Below are positions 26,831 to 35,792 of a stretch of DNA of 64,000 nucleotides, in pieces. The stretch is from CAYUNE01 sp964446115 (GTDB lineage: Bacteria > Desulfobacterota > Desulfobulbia > Desulfobulbales > Desulfobulbaceae): assembly GCA_964446115.1 (NCBI GenBank), contig CAYUNE010000011.1:31208-95207 (forward strand), given 5' to 3'. Numbering within the stretch: position 1 is the stretch's first letter; every line of letters begins with the position of its first letter. The position numbers were made by a program, and so were the translations under genes. The notes under the pieces were generated by a model. It searched no databases. It saw nothing but the letters and a program-made list of their open reading frames with translations, and was not told the DNA's origin.

Positions 26831-27706
26831 GTGGTTCGTCTTGTTGCCCGACTGGGAGTGATTTTCCTTGTGCTCTACCTGGCCGTGGGATTTTTCTATG
26901 ACCGGCTGGAAAAGAGACTTGCCGTTGTTCCCGCGGAAAAGGTTTTGGCCCGGCAGGCCGCTTCTCCCCAGGCCGAGGCCCCACGGATTGCCGCTGAAGA
27001 GCAGGTGGATTACGATATCATTGTTACCCGTAACATCTTTCAGGCACCGGCGGAACCGGAGGAGAGCAACTCAGGGGCGGAAGCGCAGAAGAAGGAGGAA
27101 CCGGTGCCCACAACCCTCAAGCTGACCCTGCTGGGCACCGCGGCCGGCAGCCAAAGGAGCGCCAGGGCCATTATTCTTGATCAGGTCACCAAAAAACAGG
27201 ATATCTACCAGGCGGGCGATGCGGTCCAGAAGGCCATCATCAGGAAGATCGAGCGGGGCAGGGTGATTTTGCGGCTCAACGGCCGGGATGAGATTCTGCT
27301 GATCGAGGAACCCGCCTCCGCCGGCGGCCCACCGGCCGGGCTGTCGGCAACCCCGTCGACCCGACCGGCGGTGAAAAGCCGGGCTGTGGTACGCAAGAGA
27401 CCGCCCCTGGGAAGGCCGCCGCTGGTGCGAAACGGCAAACCCCGGGTCAAGGAGGATAACGGTAAAAGTCCCGGGGAGGAGAGCGGCTTCCTGGAAGATG
27501 CTCCCCCGGAGTCACCGGAGCCACCGGAGTTTCCGCCCGAAGAAATCGAGGAGGGGGAAGAGGAAGGACCGCCGCAGGCAACGCGTGCCGCATCCGCCAA
27601 AAACGATGCGGCAAAGGAGCGGGGAAAGCCCCGAGCGCATGAAGGCCCCGGGCGGATGGACGAAGAGGATGAAATTGAAAGTCGCGTGGCCGAACCCGGG
27701 GAATGA
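26831..27706 (+). CDS. gspC: GspC-like inner-membrane connector
   Basis: This 291-residue protein starts at GTG two bases after gspN. It has an N-terminal helix (GVIFLVLYLAVGFFYD) and a homology-region-like domain (RNIFQAP, LTLLGTAAGSQRSARAIILD, YQAGDAV), the GspC pattern that contacts the secretin N0 domain. The last 120 residues are Pro/Glu-rich and low complexity, without the PDZ domain of many GspC proteins. Confidence 0.75.
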   Translation: MVRLVARLGVIFLVLYLAVGFFYDRLEKRLAVVPAEKVLARQAASPQAEAPRIAAEEQVDYDIIVTRNIFQAPAEPEESNSGAEAQKKEEPVPTTLKLTLLGTAAGSQRSARAIILDQVTKKQDIYQAGDAVQKAIIRKIERGRVILRLNGRDEILLIEEPASAGGPPAGLSATPSTRPAVKSRAVVRKRPPLGRPPLVRNGKPRVKEDNGKSPGEESGFLEDAPPESPEPPEFPPEEIEEGEEEGPPQATRAASAKNDAAKERGKPRAHEGPGRMDEEDEIESRVAEPGE

Positions 27707-27781
27707 CAAATTGGTTGGTGCAATCGCCTCGGATCACAGAGAAAATGCGGAGAAATCAACTCCGCAACCGGTTATGAAAAA

Positions 27782-30016
27782 ATGAAGACAGCCGTACGTT
27801 ACATCGCAATTTTGATTATTTTCCTGGCTCTCGGGACCACAGCGGGATGGAGTGAACCGCAACCAGGGGACAGACCCGCATCCCAGGGCCGCTATGTCAC
27901 CATTGATTTCAATGACGTTGATATCAATCTCTTTATCAAGTTTATCAGTGACCTTACCGGCAAAAACTTCATCGTCGACCGGGGGGTTAAGGGAAAGGTC
28001 ACCATTATCTCGCCCACCCGGATTTCCGTGGACGATGCCTACCGCGTCTTTGAATCGGTCATGGAGGTGCACGGTTTCACCACGGTTCCCAGCGGCTCCA
28101 TTATCAAGATCGTGCCGGCGGTCCAGGCGCGCTCCAAGAGCGTTGAAACCATCTGGGAGGAAAACGGCGCCATTCCCGAAGACAAGGTGATTACCCGTAT
28201 CATTTCCCTGGTACACACCGATCCCCGTGAAGTCAAAAAGATTCTGGCACCCCTTATTTCCAAGACATCCGTGGTCATCGCCCATACCCCGTCCGGCATG
28301 CTGATCATCACCGATGTGCAGTCCAATATCAAGCGGTTGCTGGAGATCATCGAGGCCATTGATGTACCCTCCATCGGCGAGGAACTGGTCATCCTGCCCC
28401 TTGAAAACGCCGCCGCCGACACCATCGCCAAGTCGTTGAATTCCATTTTTCTCCGCAAGAAGAGAAGGAGTGTGCAAAAGGGTATTTCAGCAGATGTGGT
28501 GAAAATCGTACCCTATGAACGGACCAACTCGCTGATTGTCCTGGCATCGGAGACCAATATCGAAAAAATCCGCGAGCTGCTGGCCCAGCTCGATGTCGAG
28601 ACGCCCAAGGGCGAGGGCAAGATCAACGTCTACTATCTGCAGCATGCCAATGCCGAAGAACTGGTCAAGGTGCTCATGGGGTTGCCCTCCACCAAGACAA
28701 AAAAGGGCAAAAAGGGCAAGGCACCGGTCATCTCCAAGGACATGAAGATCATGGCCGACAAGGAGACCAATTCGCTGATCATCACCGCGCCCCGCGATGA
28801 ATATGCTGTGTTGAAAAACGTCATCGAAAAGCTGGATATTCCACGCCGCATGGTCTACATCGAGGCCCTGATCATGGAGGTCAAGATGGACAAGTCCTTT
28901 GAAATCGGCGTGCAGTGGGGCGGGCCGGGCTCCTTTCATAACGACACCGGCATGGTTGCGGCCGGTTTTTCGGGCAATCCAAAAGAACCCTACAACACCC
29001 TGTCAGGTGTCAGAAACGATCCCTTTGCCCTGCCCGCGGGTTTCGCCTTCGGGATTCTGAAAAAGGGAATCGAGATCGGTGGAATCACCTTCCCCAACCT
29101 GGGTGCGGTGCTCAACGCCTACCGGGATGACTCGGATGTCAACATCATCGCCACCCCCCAGGTGCTGACCACCGACAACACCAAGGCGGAGATCAAGGTG
29201 GGGGAAAACGTTCCCTTCATCACCAGCAAAAACACCACGGCCGCCAACCAGGATTACACCAATTACGAGTACAAGGATGTGAGTACATCCCTGGAGATCA
29301 CCCCCCAGATCAACCAGGAAAATATCGTACGGCTGGAGATTGCCGCCGAGGTTATCAAGCTCAAGGATCCCAACGCCATCAGCAATACCCCCACCACCCT
29401 GAAACGCACCGCCAAAACCACGGTGATCATCCATGACCAGGAGACTGTGGTCATCGGCGGTATCATCGGCCAGGATACGGCGGCCGGGGAATACAAGGTG
29501 CCGCTGCTTGGCGACATTCCCCTTTTGGGCTGGCTTTTCAAGACCCGCAGCGAATCGCTGCAGAAGACCAACCTCTTCATCTTCATCACCCCGCGGATTG
29601 TGGAAAATCCCGCAGAACTGGCCCGGCTGTACCGTGACAAAAAGAATGTCATGGAGCGGGTCAAGGAGGGATCGGCCACCATCATCGATGACACCCAGAG
29701 GCGAATCAACACCCCCGATGCTCTCCAGGGGCTCCTGGATCTCGGCTATGCCGGGCTTGAAGCCGGCAGGGATGAACAGGCCGAGGCCTTTTTTCAGCAG
29801 GCACTGACCCTGGCACCGGCTGATCCCCGCGCTCTGGTCGGCATGGGTCTGCTCCTGGAACGACAGGGACGGCGGCAGCAGGCCGCTGCCATGTATCGGA
29901 AGGTGATCGGGGAAACCGGGGAGAGTGATGACGGAGAAAACAAACCGTTACCGGAGATGGAGGCGAGAATCAGGGAAATCGCCCGGCAGAATCTCGAAAA
30001 TCTGGGTGTGGAGTAG
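27782..30016 (+). CDS. gspD: GspD secretin with C-terminal TPR tail
   Basis: This 744-residue protein forms the outer-membrane secretin of the type II system. A signal peptide is followed by N0 (VTIDFNDVDINLFIKFISDLTGKNF) and repeated N1-N3 domains, then the secretin core (VPFITSKN, LEITPQIN, VVIGGIIGQD, PLLGDIPLLGWLF). An unusual tail of about 90 residues forms tetratricopeptide-like repeats (AEAFFQQALTLAPADPRAL). The ribosome site is weak. gspE starts directly at the stop. Confidence 0.9.
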   Translation: MKTAVRYIAILIIFLALGTTAGWSEPQPGDRPASQGRYVTIDFNDVDINLFIKFISDLTGKNFIVDRGVKGKVTIISPTRISVDDAYRVFESVMEVHGFTTVPSGSIIKIVPAVQARSKSVETIWEENGAIPEDKVITRIISLVHTDPREVKKILAPLISKTSVVIAHTPSGMLIITDVQSNIKRLLEIIEAIDVPSIGEELVILPLENAAADTIAKSLNSIFLRKKRRSVQKGISADVVKIVPYERTNSLIVLASETNIEKIRELLAQLDVETPKGEGKINVYYLQHANAEELVKVLMGLPSTKTKKGKKGKAPVISKDMKIMADKETNSLIITAPRDEYAVLKNVIEKLDIPRRMVYIEALIMEVKMDKSFEIGVQWGGPGSFHNDTGMVAAGFSGNPKEPYNTLSGVRNDPFALPAGFAFGILKKGIEIGGITFPNLGAVLNAYRDDSDVNIIATPQVLTTDNTKAEIKVGENVPFITSKNTTAANQDYTNYEYKDVSTSLEITPQINQENIVRLEIAAEVIKLKDPNAISNTPTTLKRTAKTTVIIHDQETVVIGGIIGQDTAAGEYKVPLLGDIPLLGWLFKTRSESLQKTNLFIFITPRIVENPAELARLYRDKKNVMERVKEGSATIIDDTQRRINTPDALQGLLDLGYAGLEAGRDEQAEAFFQQALTLAPADPRALVGMGLLLERQGRRQQAAAMYRKVIGETGESDDGENKPLPEMEARIREIARQNLENLGVE

Positions 30017-31708
30017 ATGAGACCCCTGGGCACCATTGTCAAGGAAACATGCGGGGTCGCCGGCGAGGCGATCGACCGTTGCCTTGAGATACAGCGGGAA
30101 AAGGGAGGCCGGCTGGGCGAGATCCTTGTCCGGCAGAAACTGATCAGCGAGGCGGATCTGCTTGCGGCCCGCAGCAGGCAGTGCGGCATCCCGGTGGTGG
30201 AGCGGTTGCCGCGGGAAGTGGATCCCTTTTTCACGGGCCGGATTCCCATTCACTTCCTGAAAAAATTTTCCATGATCCCGGTGGCCACGCCGGATGAATC
30301 GTACGTGGCCATGGCCGAGCCCATGTTTTTTCAGCAACTGGACGATCTGCTTCAGGTTCTTGACTGGCGGGGGATGAAGGTGGTCCTGGCCCCGCCGGAC
30401 GAGATCGCCTCCGCCATCAACACCGCCTATGACCTGGGCCGCGATTCGGCGGATCAGGTTATTCAGGATATGGACGAGGAAGATCCCGAGGCCATCCTTT
30501 CGGAAATCGAGGAGACCGCCGACCTGCTGGATGACACCAGCGATGCCCCGGTCATCAAGCTGGTCAATCTCATGCTCTCCCAGGCTGTGCGGGAAAACGC
30601 CTCGGATATCCACATCGAACCCTACCAGGACCGGGTGAAGATCCGCCAGCGCATCGACGGCATCCTTTATGACATGTTCACCCCGCCCAAGCATGCCCAG
30701 TCCCAGCTGATTTCGCGGATCAAGATCATGGCCAAGATGGATATCGCCGAAAAGAGGCTGCCCCAGGACGGCAGGATCGATATCCGCATCGCCGATAAAA
30801 ATGTTGATCTGCGGGTATCGACACTGCCCACCTCATTTGGTGAACGCATCGTCATGCGCCTTCTGGACAAGTCCAGCGTCCTGCTTTCCCTCTCCGAGCT
30901 CGGCATGCTCAAGGACGATCTGGAGCGCTTTTCCCGTCTGATCAGGGCTCCGCACGGTATCATTCTGGTCACCGGCCCTACGGGCAGCGGCAAGACCACC
31001 ACCCTGTATGCAGCGCTCAGCGTCATCAACAAGCCGGATATCAATATCATCACCGTCGAGGATCCCATCGAATACCAGATCGACGGTATCAGCCAGGTGC
31101 AGGTCAATACCAAGATCGACCTTACCTTTGCAAACGGCCTGCGTACCATCGTCCGGCAGGATCCGGACGTCATTCTCATCGGTGAGATCCGTGATCTGGA
31201 GACCGCCGAGATCGCCATCCAGTCGGCTCTCACCGGTCACCTGGTCTTTTCGACCCTGCACACCAACGATGCGGCCAGCGCCGTGACCCGCTTGGTGGAT
31301 ATGGGGGTGGAGCCCTTTCTGGTCTCCTCCTCGGTGAATGCCATTGTCGCCCAGCGGCTGGTGCGCAAGATTTGTCCGGACTGCCGGGAGCCTTTCAAGC
31401 CCAGCGATGAATATCTGGCCACCGTGGGGTTGAGCCGGAAACAGCTGGGCAGCAGGACCATCTACCAGGGCCGCGGCTGTTCCAGCTGTTTGCAGACCGG
31501 TTATCAGGGACGAATCGGCATCTACGAGATCATGGTCATGGATGACGAGCTCAAGAGCCTGCTGCTCACCACATCCGATGCCAACAAGATCAGGAAGCAG
31601 GCCCTGGCAGGTTCCGGAAAGATGCGCACCCTGCGGGAGGACGGTTTCAGGAAGGTGCTTGCCGGCATCACCACTCTGGAAGAGGTCTTCCGCATCACCA
31701 AGGACTGA
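30017..31708 (+). CDS. gspE: GspE, type II secretion ATPase
   Basis: This 563-residue hexameric ATPase powers pseudopilus assembly. N1 and N2 domains (about residues 1-150) are followed by the ATPase core with Walker A GPTGSGKTTT, Asp box, Walker B ILIGEIRDLET and His box. The zinc site has two CXXC pairs (CPDC and CSSC). Length is normal for the family. Confidence 0.93.
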   Translation: MRPLGTIVKETCGVAGEAIDRCLEIQREKGGRLGEILVRQKLISEADLLAARSRQCGIPVVERLPREVDPFFTGRIPIHFLKKFSMIPVATPDESYVAMAEPMFFQQLDDLLQVLDWRGMKVVLAPPDEIASAINTAYDLGRDSADQVIQDMDEEDPEAILSEIEETADLLDDTSDAPVIKLVNLMLSQAVRENASDIHIEPYQDRVKIRQRIDGILYDMFTPPKHAQSQLISRIKIMAKMDIAEKRLPQDGRIDIRIADKNVDLRVSTLPTSFGERIVMRLLDKSSVLLSLSELGMLKDDLERFSRLIRAPHGIILVTGPTGSGKTTTLYAALSVINKPDINIITVEDPIEYQIDGISQVQVNTKIDLTFANGLRTIVRQDPDVILIGEIRDLETAEIAIQSALTGHLVFSTLHTNDAASAVTRLVDMGVEPFLVSSSVNAIVAQRLVRKICPDCREPFKPSDEYLATVGLSRKQLGSRTIYQGRGCSSCLQTGYQGRIGIYEIMVMDDELKSLLLTTSDANKIRKQALAGSGKMRTLREDGFRKVLAGITTLEEVFRITKD

Positions 31709-31768
31709 TCCCCCCGGCTTCCCGGGCACCCGCCCAAAGCGAGCTCTCCTGTTGTTGCCGGAGACTAA

Positions 31769-32998
31769 CTAACGTATCAGTTGATTCATTTCAAAAATGG
31801 GCAGCAGGATGGAGATAACGATGAAACTCACCGCCAGGCCCATGACAAGGATCATGACCGGTTCGATCATCGAGGTCAGGGCCATGATCTTGCTCTCGAT
31901 TTCCCGTTCATAGCTGTCCGCCACCTTCTCAAGCATTTCCTCCAGGGCGCCGCTCTGCTCACCCACGGCAATCATCTGGGTCAACATGGGTGAAAACCAG
32001 CGACTGCGTTTCAATACTCCGGAGAGATTCTTTCCCTTTTCCAGTTCATCGGCCGCCACGTCGATGACCCCGGCGAGGACCACGTTGTTGAGGATGTTTT
32101 TGACGATCTGCAGCGAGGTGATCATCGGCACGCCCGAACGCAGCAGGCTGGCTAAGGTGCGGCCGAAACGGGCGGCGGCGATTCTCCTGTTCAGGGGCCC
32201 GATGAGCGGCAGGCTCAGCAGTAACCGGTCACGCACCAAGCGCCCCGCTGCGGTGTTGACGTAGATTTTGACCCCAGCCCCAAAGGCGATGACGCCGATG
32301 ATGACCAGCCACCAGAATCGGCGCAGAAAGGAGCTCACCGAGATCAACATGAGGGTGGGCAGGGGCAGGGTCTGCTGCATGTCGTCGAAAACCTGGGTAA
32401 TGCTCGGGACGATAAAGGTGATGAGAATAAAGAGCACAACCGTACCCACAACCGCCATGAACAGGGGATAAATGAGCGCGGCCTTGATCCGCGATCTCAT
32501 GGCCTGCTGGCTTTCACCGAACTCGGCCAAGCGTTCGAGGACGATATCCAGGGAACCGGATGCCTCGCCGGCCCGGACCATGTTGACATAGATTTTGGAA
32601 AAAAGCTTCGGATGTCTTGCCAGCGACGAGGTAAGGGAGTTGCCCTCGTTGACGGAATCCTTGATCTGGGCAAGGATCTTTTTCAGTCCCTGGTTGGCGG
32701 TCTGATCGATGAGACCGCCGAGAGCGGAAACCAGTGGCACCCCGGCGTTGAGCAGGGTGGCCAGCTGGCGGGTGGCAACATGGATCTCCTGCTGTCTGAT
32801 GCGGGGGGTCGGGGAGAGGGCCCCAAGGTTGAGGACAGGTTTGCCGCCTGAAGGCTGACCACCGGTTTCGCTGATATCCACCGGATAGCTGCCCTGAGCC
32901 TTGATCTTGCGATGGGCAGCGCCTTTGCTCTCGGCTTCGACTATACCTTTTACCTGTTTTCCCGACTGGTTGAGAGCTCTATATTCGTAAACCGGCAT
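31769..32998 (-). CDS. gspF: GspF, type II secretion platform protein (opposite strand)
   Basis: This 409-residue polytopic protein begins MPVYEYRALNQSGK and has two repeated GspF domains (TRQLATLLNAGVPLVSAL and GRTLASLLRSGVPMITSL) with three membrane helices. It belongs to the type II platform that GspE acts on. It is encoded convergently to gspE, so it needs its own promoter, unlike the usual E-F order. Confidence 0.92.
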   Translation of the reverse strand: MPVYEYRALNQSGKQVKGIVEAESKGAAHRKIKAQGSYPVDISETGGQPSGGKPVLNLGALSPTPRIRQQEIHVATRQLATLLNAGVPLVSALGGLIDQTANQGLKKILAQIKDSVNEGNSLTSSLARHPKLFSKIYVNMVRAGEASGSLDIVLERLAEFGESQQAMRSRIKAALIYPLFMAVVGTVVLFILITFIVPSITQVFDDMQQTLPLPTLMLISVSSFLRRFWWLVIIGVIAFGAGVKIYVNTAAGRLVRDRLLLSLPLIGPLNRRIAAARFGRTLASLLRSGVPMITSLQIVKNILNNVVLAGVIDVAADELEKGKNLSGVLKRSRWFSPMLTQMIAVGEQSGALEEMLEKVADSYEREIESKIMALTSMIEPVMILVMGLAVSFIVISILLPIFEMNQLIR

Positions 32999-33311
32999 GA
33001 AAATATATTCTTTGGGGGAAGAAAGTGTGTTAAATGTTGCATTATTATAAATAATTATTTAATACGACAGAGTACGGGAAAAAGTAACCGATCACAGGGC
33101 CGGTACGGATTCGTATACCTTATACAGGTATTTTTATCTCCTCACAACAAAAAGCCCCTAAACGGTGCGGTTCGGGCCGATGATTGGGTTGGGGATAAAG
33201 GTTTTTTGCCGCGAATTTCCATACGGCCGCAACTTCTGTTTTGGAGCGGATTCCCATAACGGCATATACGGCATATTTTCAACCCTGTCTCTTTCCGGAC
33301 GAACGACTCAA
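32999..33311. other. Divergent intergenic region between gspF and the GspA-like gene
   Basis: No gene is visible. The left half is very AT-rich and contains a TATAAT on the minus strand (33044-33049), likely the -10 box of gspF, without a good -35. A weak stem ATACC/GGTAT near 33116-33130 with five T is present. No other site could be assigned. Confidence 0.45.
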
Positions 33312-34748
33312 ATGTATACTCGACACTTCGGCTTAAAGGAAAAGCCATTTGCCAATGCTCCCGACCAGCGGTTTCTCTATCTGAGCAAGTCCCACGAGCA
33401 GGCCTGCAAACACCTGCGGGACGGACTCAATCGAAACGGCGGCGTTATCCTGCTCACCGGCAAGGAAGGCGTGGGCAAGACCCTGCTGTGCCGGAGGTTC
33501 ATCAGTGAGATCTCATCTGATATCAACGTGGCTCTCATCCTCAACAGCGACCTGAACGCCATGGATTTTCTCGCCGCTATCTGCGACGAGTTGGGAATTG
33601 ACTATAATGCCAAAAGCAGAACATATGAAGAATATCTTGCCGCTTTAAACTCCTATCTTCTCCAGGCGCTGCCCACCGGGAAAAAGACGGCGATCATTAT
33701 CGATGACGCCCATAAACTTTCATCGGAGGTGTTTATTCAACTGCAGAAGTTGACCAATTCGAAAAATACCCCGCAGAAACTGTTGCACGTTTTTCTGATC
33801 GGATCTCCCGAGCTGCGTGGAACCCTGAAAAAACCGGAGCTGGCCTCGCTGCTGGACGATGTGACCGCGGAATACCGCCTGCCGCCGCTTGACAAGGAGG
33901 AGGTGAGCCAGTACATATTTCACCGGCTGAAGATTGCCGGAGGCGATCCGGAGATTTTCAGTTCCGATGCCCTGCGCATGGTTGCGGCCAAGAGCAAGGG
34001 TATCCCGCGCCGCATCAACGCAATCTGTGATCGTGCGTTTGAAATGGCCCATTCGCGGGGTTTTGATAAACTCACCCCCACGGTTGTGGAACAGGCGGCC
34101 TCCGAGCTGGACGGCATTTCCACTGTTCGGAGAAAAAAACGAAGGAGGCGGCCGGGCGGCTGTCCCCTCAACCTGTTGCTCTTGCTGCTTCTGGGAATAC
34201 TCGCCATGCTGACCTATCTCAACTTTCCCTATCTGCAGGGCCGACTGGGACGGCTCACGGGTTTGTCTTCGCAGCAAGGTGAGGTGGCAAGCCGGGACGA
34301 CCGGGAAATCAATATCAAGCGCGAACAGGATTCGGGTGCACCGGTTGCCGGAAAGAGTACGGTCCCTGCCGGGAGCAAGAAAGAGGAACCCGCCTGGTTG
34401 CAGGTGGACGATTCCGAGAAGAACCGGCGCCAGGCCCTGCATGATCTCTTTGCCGAATGGCATATAGACTATCCGCTGCAGTCGACGCAAAAGCCGCAGG
34501 AGGTTGCCCGGGAGCACCGGCTGGCATATGTGACCAAACAGGCCAACTGGCCCGGGGTACTCTACTTTAACAGACCGGTTATCCTGGAAATAAAAAAGGC
34601 GGACGCCTCAACGATTCATGCGGTGCTGGTGGGATTGCTTGACGGAAATGTTATCGTCAAGGTGAATGGCAACGAATATCTGCTGCCGGAAAATGAGGTT
34701 CGCAAGGTGTGGACCCATCGGTTCATCATGGTGAAGGAAGAGCGATGA
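33312..34748 (+). CDS. GspA/ExeA-like AAA ATPase
   Basis: This 478-residue protein starts at MYTRHFGLKEKPF; the frame is open from 33165 but the start here matches the ExeA family. Domains are a AAA core with Walker A TGKEGVGKT (about residues 50-60) and Walker B IIIDDAHKL, a membrane helix (LNLLLLLLLGILAMLTYL, about 285-305), and a periplasmic C-terminal region (ANWPGVLYFNRPVILEI) similar to the GspA tail. ExeA-type proteins help insert the secretin through peptidoglycan. Its stop overlaps the SelW-like start. Confidence 0.8.
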   Translation: MYTRHFGLKEKPFANAPDQRFLYLSKSHEQACKHLRDGLNRNGGVILLTGKEGVGKTLLCRRFISEISSDINVALILNSDLNAMDFLAAICDELGIDYNAKSRTYEEYLAALNSYLLQALPTGKKTAIIIDDAHKLSSEVFIQLQKLTNSKNTPQKLLHVFLIGSPELRGTLKKPELASLLDDVTAEYRLPPLDKEEVSQYIFHRLKIAGGDPEIFSSDALRMVAAKSKGIPRRINAICDRAFEMAHSRGFDKLTPTVVEQAASELDGISTVRRKKRRRRPGGCPLNLLLLLLLGILAMLTYLNFPYLQGRLGRLTGLSSQQGEVASRDDREINIKREQDSGAPVAGKSTVPAGSKKEEPAWLQVDDSEKNRRQALHDLFAEWHIDYPLQSTQKPQEVAREHRLAYVTKQANWPGVLYFNRPVILEIKKADASTIHAVLVGLLDGNVIVKVNGNEYLLPENEVRKVWTHRFIMVKEER

Positions 34749-34972
34749 AGATATCCATAGAGTATTGCCGGAAGTGAAATTACCTGCCACGGGCCTCCAG
34801 GCTGGAGGAAGAGTTGAAAAAGCAGTTCGGTTCCCAGGCGGAGATCAGTCTCATAGCGGGTTCCGGCGGTGTCTATGAGGTGACGGTGGACGGCAGGCTG
34901 ATCTTTTCGAAAAAGCAATTGGGTCGTTTTCCGGCCGAGGGTGAAATCATCCGGCTGCTGACATCGTCCTAG
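34745..34972 (+). CDS. SelW/Rdx-family selenoprotein
   Basis: This 75-residue protein contains Sec11, encoded by TGA at 34775-34777. The N-terminus MKISIEYCRK-U-NYLPRAS has the CXXU redox motif of the SelW/SelT/SelH (Rdx) thioredoxin-like family, and ISLIAGSGGVYEVTVDG and LIFSKKQLGRFP match the rest of the fold. It begins by ATGA overlap with the ATPase gene behind an AGGAAGAGCG site. Ordinary ORF callers miss it because of the UGA. The role is probably thiol redox chemistry in the cytoplasm (family inference). Confidence 0.88.
34775..34808 (+). promoter_or_regulatory. UGA codon and SECIS-type hairpin of the SelW-like gene
   Basis: Sixteen bases after the UGA, CCTCC (34794-34798) pairs perfectly with GGAGG (34804-34808) around an AGGCT loop. 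Confidence 0.8.
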
Positions 34973-35069
34973 GCGACCAACCGAAGCGGACCAAGCAAAC
35001 GGGCCGACAAAAAAGAACGGTTGCAGGGTTCGCAGGCCGGCGGTAGCGGCAGGGCCCTGGCGGAGGATT

Positions 35070-35576
35070 TCAGGCTGAGGCGGCCTTGGGCGGCAGGCAG
35101 CGGGCAATGCACTCGTTGCAATCCGTGGCCTTGGCCCCCCTCTGACAGAAATCGGCAAATCCCTTCAGGAGGTCATCGCCGCCGCGGGGACATTCTTCCA
35201 GAAAATCGATGAAGCTGATCATTCGGGAGATGATCTCCGGCGAGGCGGTATGCTCGATCTTGCAGGCACCGCTTTCCGAAATCTCTTCATCCAGGGCCAG
35301 CACCTTGATGAAAAAGCGTTTCAGGGTGTTGTGACGGTGGATGACATCCTCGGCAATTGCCCGTCCACTGTCGGTGATGGTGATCACCTCGTAGGGGGCG
35401 TAGTTGATCAGACCTTTTTTCGACAGGGAGCGCAGCGCCTCGGTCACCGATGCCCGGCTCACCCCCAGCCGGGAGGCGATATCCTTCCCCCGTGCCACCT
35501 GTTTCTCTTCAACAATATGATAAATTGTCTCAATGTAGTCTTCCAGGCTGGCGGTGAGTTGTATCAGTTCCGTCAT
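35070..35576 (-). CDS. DtxR/MntR-family metal-dependent repressor
   Basis: This 168-residue protein starts at MTELIQLTASLEDYIETIY. A winged-helix domain (VARGKDIASRLGVSRASVTEALRSLSKKGLI) is followed by the metal-binding dimerisation region (HRHNTLKRFF, EHTASPEIISR). The C-terminal tail has a four-cysteine cluster CQRGAKATDCNECIARC. It lacks an SH3-like domain, as in MntR. Such regulators sense Fe(II) or Mn(II). The feo cluster 25 kb away is a possible target but I see no shared operator. Confidence 0.85.
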   Translation of the reverse strand: MTELIQLTASLEDYIETIYHIVEEKQVARGKDIASRLGVSRASVTEALRSLSKKGLINYAPYEVITITDSGRAIAEDVIHRHNTLKRFFIKVLALDEEISESGACKIEHTASPEIISRMISFIDFLEECPRGGDDLLKGFADFCQRGAKATDCNECIARCLPPKAASA

Positions 35577-35792
35577 TCGGTCCCCCGGTGGCAAAATGGA
35601 TGGAAGCGGTGGATTTTTGCGCGCAGTTGATTCCGGTTGCCCGGATTTGTCTCCGGCGCCTCCCCGAAAACCGACGGCAAGGGGATGAAGACAGTGGGCC
35701 GGAAAATTCAGTTTTTATGAATATTCAATACGATACAGCCTGATAGCTTGAGCGTCAAGTGAAATGTGAATATCTGATCATATCCCCTTTGT

